This document shows positions 1-8,266 of a stretch of DNA of 64,000 nt, piece after piece. A program made the translations under genes and the position numbers. Source of the DNA: Pasteurella sp049941595 (GTDB lineage: Bacteria; Pseudomonadota; Gammaproteobacteria; Enterobacterales; Pasteurellaceae); the NCBI GenBank assembly GCA_049941595.1, contig JBNFNA010000001.1, positions 1 to 64,000 on the forward strand, read 5' to 3'. Each line of letters starts with the position of its first letter. Within the stretch, counting starts at the first letter, position 1. A model generated the notes under the pieces. That model saw only the letters and a list, made by a program, of their open reading frames with translations, made no database searches and had not been told where the DNA came from.

Positions 1-185
1 CTCTATTCTTCTATATCAATGTGTATCGTTTATATTTAAAACAATACCATTTCCGTAATAATAGACAAAAAAACTTTTATGTAATTAAAATATAAGATCA
101 TTCCATCAAATAAATAATGACAAACAAACTTTAATTTCGTTTTATTTTTTAATTAATAATGATTTTGTCGCTGTTATTTTTCTTT
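1..185. other. AT-rich gene-free left edge
   Basis: This stretch lies downstream of the vgrG stop codon. It is dominated by A and T runs, and I see no open frame, RNA or convincing hairpin with a T-tract. Any effector, immunity or adaptor gene following vgrG would lie off the left edge. Confidence 0.6.
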
Positions 186-2477
186 CTATTTATTCAAATG
201 AATTTCAGCCCCATTCACAAAAACACCACTGGCATTTAATTGAACAGTAGATGATCCAAAAGTTAATGTAATGGCATCCGTAGTCATCACGATGGTTCCA
301 CCACCTACTGTTAATCCTATTTTTTCATCACCTGTTGACTCAATGACTTTAGCTTTAGATGAGCGTGTTTCCTTAACATTTTCACTTAAGTTACCTGTAA
401 CATCTTTACTATCATCCCCTGAACTCACCGTTACACTACGATTCCCCGCTTTAACAAGTAATGTTTGATCACCTTGTACTTGAATTGAACGGTTATTATT
501 AACCGAAATAGACTGATCATTATTGACTGAAACAGTCTGATCATTATTTACTTGAATACTTTGATTATTACCAATCTGTTCAGACTGATCATTCGCCACA
601 TTATTACTTTGGTTATTCAGTACCTTAGTATTCATATCTTTTTGGGCGTGTAAATCTAGCTTTTGACCCGTTGTAGCATCATCCATCATAATGCCATTAT
701 ACCCACCGCCTTTGTAAGTTTGTGACATTAAGTTCATTTGGGTTTTTGCTGCAGGCAAAGCACCTGGCGGCATATTATTTGCGTGATAAGTACGTCCAGT
801 CACAATAGGTTGATCAGGATCCCCCTCAAGGAAGTCAACAACAACTTCTTGACCAACACGAGGAATAGCGATCATTCCCCACCCCTTACCAGCCCAAGGT
901 TGAGTCACTCTTATCCAACAAGAGCTATGAGTATCAGCCTGGTTATATCTATCCCATAAAAATTGCAATTTGATACGCCCAAAATTATCACAATAAATTT
1001 CTTCATTTTTTGGTCCTACTACCATCGCAATTTGAGGTCCTTCAACTCTCGGCTTAGTTAATTGCACTGGGCGCCAACTTTGGTGACGTGGAATAAACTC
1101 AAATCTATTTTCTAATGTGGTTGGTTTATCCCCTGCCTCTTGTTCTATGGATTGGGGTTGCTCCCCACGATGAATAACTCTGGTAATTTGCCATAAGGTG
1201 TTAAAACTTGAATTAGGATGCTGTTTTAACGATAAGATTGCACCAGCGTATAATTGACCACTATTGCTGACTCCTCGCCCTTGATGAGCATCTTGACGTA
1301 AGCTTTCTAAGCGATACTGGCTAAATGCTTTTCCTTGCGCATCATCTTTAAATCGTCCAGGGTAATCATAATGTTCATAACCTGTGCGTTGGTTTTCTGC
1401 ATCATTAGCTTGGTGATGGAACTCGGCTGTCCATGTTGGGTTTTTAAAGGTATAGTCTTTTAATTGCACTTGTGACGGGCGAACTCGTTCACTCCGACTA
1501 AACCCCGTTACCACTGTTTCCTGTAATTGTGCATTTTTATTTAAGTTGTAAGGCAGGGTTATCGCCTGATCATTGTTTAAAGTTTGCGCATCATCACTAA
1601 AGATTAATTCATTTTGTTCGCCATTTTGTGTGAAGTAATAACAAATACCTTCTTCTGCACTAAGTCGTTGTAAAAAATCTAAATCAGTCTCTCGATATTG
1701 CACACAAAATTCACGTTCAGGATGAGGGTGTCTTAAATCAAAACGGTATTGGTTAACACCATTCTCTTTCAATAACGTATCTAAAATAGCTATCGGTGAC
1801 TCATTCTGGAAAATTCGTGAGTTTCGTCTTAGTCCTAAACGCCATAAAGTTGGGTGTACTTCTATACGATAAAAAGTTTGATGAAATCCACTATCGCCTT
1901 GCTCAAAAGCAGACACCATCCCACTTACACTACGAACTAACTGGCCATTTTTCCAGATACTTAATGTTGCCTGATTATCTAAAACATCACTAAAATTCAC
2001 CGCACTTTCAGCACTACTTAATAATAAATTGAGTACAAAAGGTTGGCTATAAGCCTCAGAAAGCTCAAAATTCACTACTTTAAATGTTTGAGGAGATAAG
2101 TTACCAGCTTTGAAAGTAAATTGTAGACCACTAGGGGAACCTAAAAGCGAAGATAATTGTGAAATCCCCGACATTAAAGGATTAGATGTTGTTGTCACTA
2201 AACTTGATAAGTTTGAGGATGGGACAGAGGAACGATTTAAAACAGAATTTGGCATTAAAGAATTTGACAGTTGCCCATACTGACTTCCAACTATATTCTC
2301 TCGTGGCGTTCTTATCCGATGAATCACTGAATCAGACACTTCAGTTGCTTTTGATAATTTATCTATCGAATTATTTATTTTATTAGCTTTTTCTGCGACT
2401 TTTTCACTACCTACTATATTTGCAGTTTTACTAGCAACACTCGATAGTTCTCCTACTGAAGTTAAGAGATCTTTCAT
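186..2477 (-). CDS. vgrG: T6SS spike protein VgrG (TssI) with N-terminal extension
   Basis: VgrG forms the trimeric spike that caps the Hcp tube and carries effectors. The gp27-like part starts only near residue 118. It is followed by the gp5-like OB fold around residue 490-560 (GPKNEEIYCDNFGRIKLQF region) and a repetitive beta-helix tail (repeated NNDQS/NNNQS units, about residues 615-690). No catalytic domain is fused at the C-terminus; the protein ends in plain beta-prism sequence. The first 117 residues (Ser/Asn/Lys-rich, helix-like) are extra compared with usual VgrG proteins of about 600-700 residues. The start is supported by an AGGTGG ribosome binding site eight bases upstream, whereas the later in-frame ATG (Met102) has none. 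It is the last gene of the T6SS operon in view, 123 bases after tssM, separated by a hairpin and perhaps having its own promoter. Confidence 0.95.
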   Translation of the reverse strand: MKDLLTSVGELSSVASKTANIVGSEKVAEKANKINNSIDKLSKATEVSDSVIHRIRTPRENIVGSQYGQLSNSLMPNSVLNRSSVPSSNLSSLVTTTSNPLMSGISQLSSLLGSPSGLQFTFKAGNLSPQTFKVVNFELSEAYSQPFVLNLLLSSAESAVNFSDVLDNQATLSIWKNGQLVRSVSGMVSAFEQGDSGFHQTFYRIEVHPTLWRLGLRRNSRIFQNESPIAILDTLLKENGVNQYRFDLRHPHPEREFCVQYRETDLDFLQRLSAEEGICYYFTQNGEQNELIFSDDAQTLNNDQAITLPYNLNKNAQLQETVVTGFSRSERVRPSQVQLKDYTFKNPTWTAEFHHQANDAENQRTGYEHYDYPGRFKDDAQGKAFSQYRLESLRQDAHQGRGVSNSGQLYAGAILSLKQHPNSSFNTLWQITRVIHRGEQPQSIEQEAGDKPTTLENRFEFIPRHQSWRPVQLTKPRVEGPQIAMVVGPKNEEIYCDNFGRIKLQFLWDRYNQADTHSSCWIRVTQPWAGKGWGMIAIPRVGQEVVVDFLEGDPDQPIVTGRTYHANNMPPGALPAAKTQMNLMSQTYKGGGYNGIMMDDATTGQKLDLHAQKDMNTKVLNNQSNNVANDQSEQIGNNQSIQVNNDQTVSVNNDQSISVNNNRSIQVQGDQTLLVKAGNRSVTVSSGDDSKDVTGNLSENVKETRSSKAKVIESTGDEKIGLTVGGGTIVMTTDAITLTFGSSTVQLNASGVFVNGAEIHLNK

Positions 2478-2506
2478 AACATTCCACCTTTGCCCTATCG
2501 TTTTTT

Positions 2507-2535
2507 ATGGTAAAAATAGACTTACATAAATACAA
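2507..2535 (-). promoter_or_regulatory. Possible vgrG promoter
   Basis: On the minus strand a TTGTAT box (2530-2535) is followed after 17 bases by TACCAT (2507-2512), about 30 bases before the vgrG start. Both boxes match the sigma-70 consensus only partly (4 of 6 each). The spacing and the hairpin just upstream make an own promoter plausible. Confidence 0.25.
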
Positions 2536-2560
2536 CTAATTTAGCTAAACTAATTTTAAA

Positions 2561-2592
2561 ATGCTCTAGATTATTACTTCAATCTAGAGCAT
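2561..2592 (-). terminator. Hairpin between tssM and vgrG
   Basis: This is a perfect 12-bp inverted repeat, ATGCTCTAGATT / AATCTAGAGCAT, with an 8-base loop. It starts 9 bases after the tssM stop codon. On the minus strand it is followed by TTTTAAAATTAG, a weak T-tract. It could be a partial terminator or an mRNA 3'-end stabiliser separating the structural operon from vgrG. Confidence 0.5.
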
Positions 2593-2600
2593 GAATATAT

Positions 2601-5600
2601 TTAATAAAGTGTTTCTGGTAATTTAAAATTACGGAACATTTCTGAAGAGAAAGGATTATCTGTTGAATCGACATAAACACGATAAGCAGCATAACCATTA
2701 TCCACATCATAGCGAATATCAAATGCTCCATCTGATGTATTAATAATTTTACCAGAATTAAAAAGCTTAATTTGTGCCCAAGGACCTCTAAAAGAGATAC
2801 TACGAGGTGAGGCATTCACCTTATTTGGTACTAATGTTAATTTACTTTCAACTGCAATATTCATTGAATTAGGCCAAACAACATTCACACGTTTTTTATT
2901 ACCATGAGTGAAATCAATAATTTGTCCATCCAAATTAAGTACACTACGTCTTTTATTTGCAGCAAGACTGATCGGTTCAACAATATATTGTGCACCTAGC
3001 CCATTTTCACCGCTAAAAAAGGTATCTCTAATACGCTGGGCCAATTCTAATTGTTCAAGAACATCGTCGCGAATTAGTTTTTGCCCTTCATTTGTGTCTT
3101 TCATAATATCATTATCTATGAATGCACTCAAATATTTAGTATAAAATTCATCCAGAATACCTTCTGGGCTAAAAAAACGGTCAAAGTCACTAATTGCAAC
3201 CTCTTGTGAAGCATGCAGCGTAAATGGATATCTACCTTCAATTGTGGATTTATACGGTTTAACAACTTTATTATTCCACTCTAACTCTAAAGCAATCACT
3301 GCAGCTTTTAAAACAGCCTGCCAAGAGTTTTCAGCTAGCTCCTCTAACCAACGTCCTAATGGTTGAGGCACTGTTTTAGCAAATTGTTGTAACTCAATAA
3401 TTGGATCAGTAGAATCCTGTTCCATTCGCAATTGCACTGCTCTTAGTGCTGCTTTGCCTTTTTCAGGTGAGTTCTGAATAGCAAGGAGATAACGGTGCAA
3501 TTTAGATAACTGTGGATAAACACTGAGTAATAAGCTATCTCTTCCTTCTTCTTGAGTAAGAATATTTTTTTCATTCACAAAATTACGAGAAATTTGTGAT
3601 CTTAATACGAAATCAGGCGCTTGTAATGCGGTATCTAACGCTTTACCCTCTAATCCCGTCGGTAAGGGTGCTGGAGCAGTATTATTATTCACTGTAGCAA
3701 TCGCACGTTTAATCGTTTGTAAGCTACCAGTAATTTTTTCAATACCATTTGCAGCTTGAGGAATATCATCAAAGGCTTTAATAGCGATGTTATTTAATGC
3801 ATTATTCCAAGTCACTACATAATCATTTACATATTGTTCTGAAACTCGTCTAGCGATTTCTTGTCGATCAGCATCACTATACTCAATATTAGATGATAAA
3901 TTCAGTACCCAACTATCAATCGCAGTCAATTTAACTAACTGTTCATCGCGTTTTACAAAGTAATTTGTAAGCCCCTCAGTTGTAAAAAAACGAGGAATTC
4001 TTAATAATTCTTTATCATTAGCCACAAATAAACTGTCATAACCAGAACCGATTTCTTCTTTATAATCTAAATCTGTTGGAAATACGTTTTTAGCATTACT
4101 TTTTAAATTCTGATAAATACGTTCATATAAAGATAAGTTAGTAAGTTCTTTTTGTGCATTACGGATAGAAAGATCATAAGGTTTAAATGCCTCAATCATA
4201 TCTTCATCACCGCGATCACGACCGCCATGCCAATCTGTATGTTTTAACGCATAATCAAGATGTGATAATAAATTAGCTTGCAGTTGATTTTGCCCTCTAA
4301 ACTTACCACTCCAATATTTACGCATATAGTCTTCAACAACTTGATCAACACGACCGCTTTTATCATCAATCATACGCATAACACGTAATATTTCTAACTT
4401 TTCATTACTATTAGGTGGTGCATTATCTAGTTCTCTTTGCAAGCCATTCATTATTGCTGGTAGAAAACGGAATTGAAGCAATTTTAAATAAGCAGAAGAA
4501 ACATAAGGCCCTAATTTATTACCTTGGTATAACCCCATATCTGTGAAAATAGTAGACTCATCTTGATAATTGCCATAAGCCTGAACTGCATAGCGTACAG
4601 GATTTAATATCGGGAGTTGTTTGTCACCTAAATAATCTTTTTCTCTCGAGAGTGGTATCTCTTTAAATTTTTTCATCTGTTCGAGAACAGCAATACCTTC
4701 ATCATGGTTTTGTTTATAATAATGTTGCCATCCAATAATAGTTCCAATAGCAATAATCGTACCTAAAACAGAAACTACTTTTAAGCGTTTTTGATAGGAA
4801 CTTAACCATAATTTACTTTCTGATGCAATATTTGGATAGTTAAATAATACTTTATCAAATAAATTATGACAGAAATAAGCATTAGACACTTTTTTCGGCC
4901 AAGTTGAATAATTTTGAACACCTAAATGGAACTGTTCTGAAGCAGATTGCACAAAAAGATCATCGATTCTACCGCTCTGTAAAGCGGAAGTGAAATATAT
5001 ACCTTTAGGGAAATATCCATTTGGTCGATTTTCTAATAAATCAGAAAATAAGGACTGAATATCTCCATGAACACCACTAATTTGACGAATAAAACTAAAT
5101 ATTTGTGCACGTTGCTCAGGTACATTATTTAATAACATACTAGGCATTGCATCATTCATTTGTTGGCACCAGTTTTCCCAAAAATCAGATAATTCTTTTT
5201 TCCAATTATTTCCTTTTGAAGAGAATGTTGTTCCCAATATAGCTTCTCGTTGCTCTTTTGTTAATTTGTTATAAATCGCATTAAAACCTAACAATCGGTC
5301 TAACTTCGTCATAATGATATAGACTGGTAAATCACTGTTAAAAACATTAAACGCTTCTTGCAAACGTTTCTGAATAGTCTCAATATAAGCATCTCGGTTT
5401 TCTTTGTTTGATGTTAACCATTCATAAATATCAATGACTAAAATCACCCCATTTAAAGGTTGTCTGTTACGATGTTCAGTAATCCATTGAAGCAGATTCA
5501 ACCACAACTTAGAGTAAAGCTTTGGTTTCCCTTCAATCTCCTCTTTTTGAGAAACAAGCTTACTTGTTGGAGTAATAATTACAGCGTTATCATTACTAAA

Positions 5601-6122
5601 AATAGAGAGTTGAACAGCTTTATCTACATCAGAGGAATCTGATGAATCAACTTGATATAATTCTGTGAAGTTAGCACCTTCTTTTAATAAAGTGGATTTA
5701 CCGCTCTCTGATGTTCCAAGTAATAAATACCAAGGTAATGTATAATTATACTCAGGAAGATCAAGATAACGTTTGAAGCGAAGAATCCAATGGTCTAAAT
5801 AACGTCTTTGAGCATCAATATTTTCTTTAATTGGTGCATAAGCATTTTTCTTATCCTCTTGCTGCCTTTTTTCTAATTGATTTAGGCGTTTACTAATACG
5901 CCAAGTAAACCATGATATAGCAACAATAATCATGACGGCCGTAACTAACCAGCGGCGAGTCATAGATGCTAGAGGTTTATAATTATCAATAGTGTAATCA
6001 GCACCTTGCCACCAGACCCACACTAAAAACATCACACCAAAGATGAATGTTAAAATTGGTCCAGATAGTCTTAATCTTGATAATAATGGTTTAAATGTGT
6101 GAAAAAATAATGGTAGTTTCAT
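2601..6122 (-). CDS. tssM: T6SS membrane complex protein TssM (IcmF)
   Basis: TssM is the large inner-membrane protein of the TssJLM trans-envelope complex; its periplasmic part reaches the TssJ lipoprotein. Two membrane segments lie at about residues 21-38 and 58-73 and a third near 448-465. The cytoplasmic NTPase-like domain between them has an intact Walker A motif, GTSESGKST (136-144). The long C-terminal half is the periplasmic helical and beta domain of the IcmF/DUF1215 type. At 1173 residues it is of normal length. It starts 17 bases after tssA in the same operon. The retained Walker A suggests nucleotide binding, which is not universal in TssM. Confidence 0.95.
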   Translation of the reverse strand: MKLPLFFHTFKPLLSRLRLSGPILTFIFGVMFLVWVWWQGADYTIDNYKPLASMTRRWLVTAVMIIVAISWFTWRISKRLNQLEKRQQEDKKNAYAPIKENIDAQRRYLDHWILRFKRYLDLPEYNYTLPWYLLLGTSESGKSTLLKEGANFTELYQVDSSDSSDVDKAVQLSIFSNDNAVIITPTSKLVSQKEEIEGKPKLYSKLWLNLLQWITEHRNRQPLNGVILVIDIYEWLTSNKENRDAYIETIQKRLQEAFNVFNSDLPVYIIMTKLDRLLGFNAIYNKLTKEQREAILGTTFSSKGNNWKKELSDFWENWCQQMNDAMPSMLLNNVPEQRAQIFSFIRQISGVHGDIQSLFSDLLENRPNGYFPKGIYFTSALQSGRIDDLFVQSASEQFHLGVQNYSTWPKKVSNAYFCHNLFDKVLFNYPNIASESKLWLSSYQKRLKVVSVLGTIIAIGTIIGWQHYYKQNHDEGIAVLEQMKKFKEIPLSREKDYLGDKQLPILNPVRYAVQAYGNYQDESTIFTDMGLYQGNKLGPYVSSAYLKLLQFRFLPAIMNGLQRELDNAPPNSNEKLEILRVMRMIDDKSGRVDQVVEDYMRKYWSGKFRGQNQLQANLLSHLDYALKHTDWHGGRDRGDEDMIEAFKPYDLSIRNAQKELTNLSLYERIYQNLKSNAKNVFPTDLDYKEEIGSGYDSLFVANDKELLRIPRFFTTEGLTNYFVKRDEQLVKLTAIDSWVLNLSSNIEYSDADRQEIARRVSEQYVNDYVVTWNNALNNIAIKAFDDIPQAANGIEKITGSLQTIKRAIATVNNNTAPAPLPTGLEGKALDTALQAPDFVLRSQISRNFVNEKNILTQEEGRDSLLLSVYPQLSKLHRYLLAIQNSPEKGKAALRAVQLRMEQDSTDPIIELQQFAKTVPQPLGRWLEELAENSWQAVLKAAVIALELEWNNKVVKPYKSTIEGRYPFTLHASQEVAISDFDRFFSPEGILDEFYTKYLSAFIDNDIMKDTNEGQKLIRDDVLEQLELAQRIRDTFFSGENGLGAQYIVEPISLAANKRRSVLNLDGQIIDFTHGNKKRVNVVWPNSMNIAVESKLTLVPNKVNASPRSISFRGPWAQIKLFNSGKIINTSDGAFDIRYDVDNGYAAYRVYVDSTDNPFSSEMFRNFKLPETLY

Positions 6123-6139
6123 TATTCAGACCTTCTATA

Positions 6140-7585
6140 TTAAGAATTTTCTTTTTGTTTATTTTTTAAAATTGTAAACAGCGATGGTTCCCAGTCTTTC
6201 AACATAACTGGCAATAATGCTTGCTCTAAACTAAAAGCCTGCTGACCTGCCAAATTATATAAACCTGATTTCTCTAATAAATCAATACTCATTAGCTGAG
6301 CATATGCTTGAGAGCGCATATCGTCATGAGGTTGATCATTTATAAGTTTAAGTGCTTCTAACAATCCTTGATTTTCATAACAAATACTTACCTCTCGTTC
6401 AAATTGATTCCCAGTTGTCACTAATGAAGTTGCTGTTTTTTTTACGCTGTCCAACCATTCTGCACAATCAATGGGAATAAATAAACTTCCATCACTAAAA
6501 GTCAGTTGCTTTAATTCTGGTAATCTCGCAATAAAGTGCAATACAATTTCTTTTATTGCTACAGCAACATCGCTCAATCCCAACTTATTCGCCAACTTAG
6601 CCGATAAATAATGCCCTTCAATCCAAAATGGTGCGAGAGTCAAGCTATATTCAATATTTTTCCAAAGCGTAATGCTTGGCTCATTCTCAATCGCTATTTT
6701 ATATTCATTAACTCTATCTGAAGAAATTGCAGCTAACTGAGTTTTTCCATTTTTGGAGGGCGGAGCTAAAGTAATAGTATTCCAAATTGCAAACCGTCTT
6801 AGCTGGTATCCGATAGGAGCAGTATAATCTCGTTCAATTAAATGATCTGCCACTTTTAATAACGTATTTTTCCAAGCCCTGTCAGTCGTTAAATCAATTT
6901 CTATAGGTTCAAAAACTACACTTGTAGTAGCATCTTGAACTTGATTATCAACCTCCGAACTACTAGTTGTTTTATTGACATTACCATTCGGATTTGGAGA
7001 CAGTTTAATTCCATTCTCAGTTTTAACATCAATATGGCTCTCTCCTTGAGGAGATGTACTTTCTTCTGTAAATGTATATCGATTATTTAAATTGATAACT
7101 TCCATTTGCAGTTTAGAATCATCATGCCAATAATTGACTAGTCTCTCAAAATGAACCTTAACCTGATCTTTTTCTAATCTAGATGCACCATGATTAAAAC
7201 TTAATGCGGCATTATCAAAACGTTTTAAAATCTGTAATGTAAGTCTTTCTTTTTTTAACTTTTGCATTGGTGGAGCATATTGCCAATATGTCTCAATATA
7301 ATCAGCAAGTAATGCAACAGCTAATAGTAATTCTGTAGGTTTAGCTGAATGTTGCAAAGTTCTTAGGAAATGAGCCATAATCCTCAAATCCTTACTTTTA
7401 CTTGATAATAGTGACAAAGCTATTTGCTGAAGCCTTGGTATATTAAGTGTCTCATGTTCAAGAGAACCTAATTTAACCATATCACCATCAAGCTCTATCC
7501 ATTCAGGATCATCATCAATTTTAGTTTCTTCAGTAATCGTAGCTAAAATTGAGTTTCGCCAAGAGTTATTCGTTAATAATTCCAT
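6140..7585 (-). CDS. tssA: T6SS assembly protein TssA (ImpA/VasJ type)
   Basis: TssA proteins prime polymerisation of the T6SS tail tube and sheath and bind the baseplate or the distal sheath end. The N-terminal part (about residues 35-140, with ALLADYIETYW and the following YAPP) fits the ImpA_N domain. The C-terminal part (PFWIEGHYLSA onward, about residues 320-480) fits the VasJ-type helical domain. A low-complexity linker (about 175-220) joins them. No membrane segment is seen, so it is not the VasL-like long form. It lies 3 bases after tagO and 17 before tssM, which argues for translation coupling. Confidence 0.9.
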   Translation of the reverse strand: MELLTNNSWRNSILATITEETKIDDDPEWIELDGDMVKLGSLEHETLNIPRLQQIALSLLSSKSKDLRIMAHFLRTLQHSAKPTELLLAVALLADYIETYWQYAPPMQKLKKERLTLQILKRFDNAALSFNHGASRLEKDQVKVHFERLVNYWHDDSKLQMEVINLNNRYTFTEESTSPQGESHIDVKTENGIKLSPNPNGNVNKTTSSSEVDNQVQDATTSVVFEPIEIDLTTDRAWKNTLLKVADHLIERDYTAPIGYQLRRFAIWNTITLAPPSKNGKTQLAAISSDRVNEYKIAIENEPSITLWKNIEYSLTLAPFWIEGHYLSAKLANKLGLSDVAVAIKEIVLHFIARLPELKQLTFSDGSLFIPIDCAEWLDSVKKTATSLVTTGNQFEREVSICYENQGLLEALKLINDQPHDDMRSQAYAQLMSIDLLEKSGLYNLAGQQAFSLEQALLPVMLKDWEPSLFTILKNKQKENS

Positions 7586-7588
7586 AAT

Positions 7589-8266
7589 TTACCAGTGACA
7601 TGCCATTTTTAGAGGCTTAATTTCATTCTCCAAATTTTCAATTTTAAATGTAATATTATTAAGCGCTGGGATAGTGGAATTCAGCTGCAAAGTTGTTGAT
7701 CTAAACAATCGTTGGATCTCACTAATCCCCTCAAGACCTCTACTCGCTTCCAACAAAAAACCATTTTCTCTAAAAAACCAATGTGTCTTAAATGTTACTT
7801 TGTCAGTAACAACCTCCAAATGAACGTCTCTTTCTTCTATAGGTTGAGGCAATGCTATTTGCAAGCGAGTAATATTATCAAGACAACTAAACATTAAAAC
7901 TGGTCGAGGTGGTTTATGACCTAATGCTGGAGTAGTAATGATAACTGTCGGATTTGCTTCAGAACCACTTATCTTCGTCAGTAGCTTTATTGAATCCTCA
8001 TTTCTCTCACTTTCTTGATTCATTGCTCTATACCAAGCTTTACCTCCCTGTAATTTTTTATTCGCGCTAATAAACGGATTCACCTTACCCCAAGCAGTGT
8101 CATAACAGTCCAATCGCTCAAACTCTGATTTATAGACTCGGCACGCTTCCATCTTTTTTAAGACACTTATATCAGTACTATCATGAACACTTTCCGCACG
8201 GATAGCCTCTGATGACATACTTACTATACATAAAGAAATTACAATCTTATCTAGGTTAAGTCGCAT
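7589..8266 (-). CDS. tagO: T6SS accessory protein TagO (VasI family)
   Basis: The 225-residue protein has an N-terminal hydrophobic stretch (LDKIVISLCIVSMSSEAIRA) that looks like an export signal. The CRVYKSEFERLDCYD segment near residue 42 is typical of the TagO/VasI family found in T6SS clusters. The family has been linked to cell-envelope placement of the secretion machine, but its biochemical role is not settled. The gene overlaps the end of clpV by 16 bases and ends 3 bases before tssA, so it belongs to the operon. TagO-type genes are accessory: many T6SS clusters lack them. Confidence 0.8.
   Translation of the reverse strand: MRLNLDKIVISLCIVSMSSEAIRAESVHDSTDISVLKKMEACRVYKSEFERLDCYDTAWGKVNPFISANKKLQGGKAWYRAMNQESERNEDSIKLLTKISGSEANPTVIITTPALGHKPPRPVLMFSCLDNITRLQIALPQPIEERDVHLEVVTDKVTFKTHWFFRENGFLLEASRGLEGISEIQRLFRSTTLQLNSTIPALNNITFKIENLENEIKPLKMACHW

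Noticed and set aside
2579..2815. 78-residue ORF overlapping the end of tssM
   Set aside because: It lies within the tssM coding region in another frame and has no ribosome binding site or domain.
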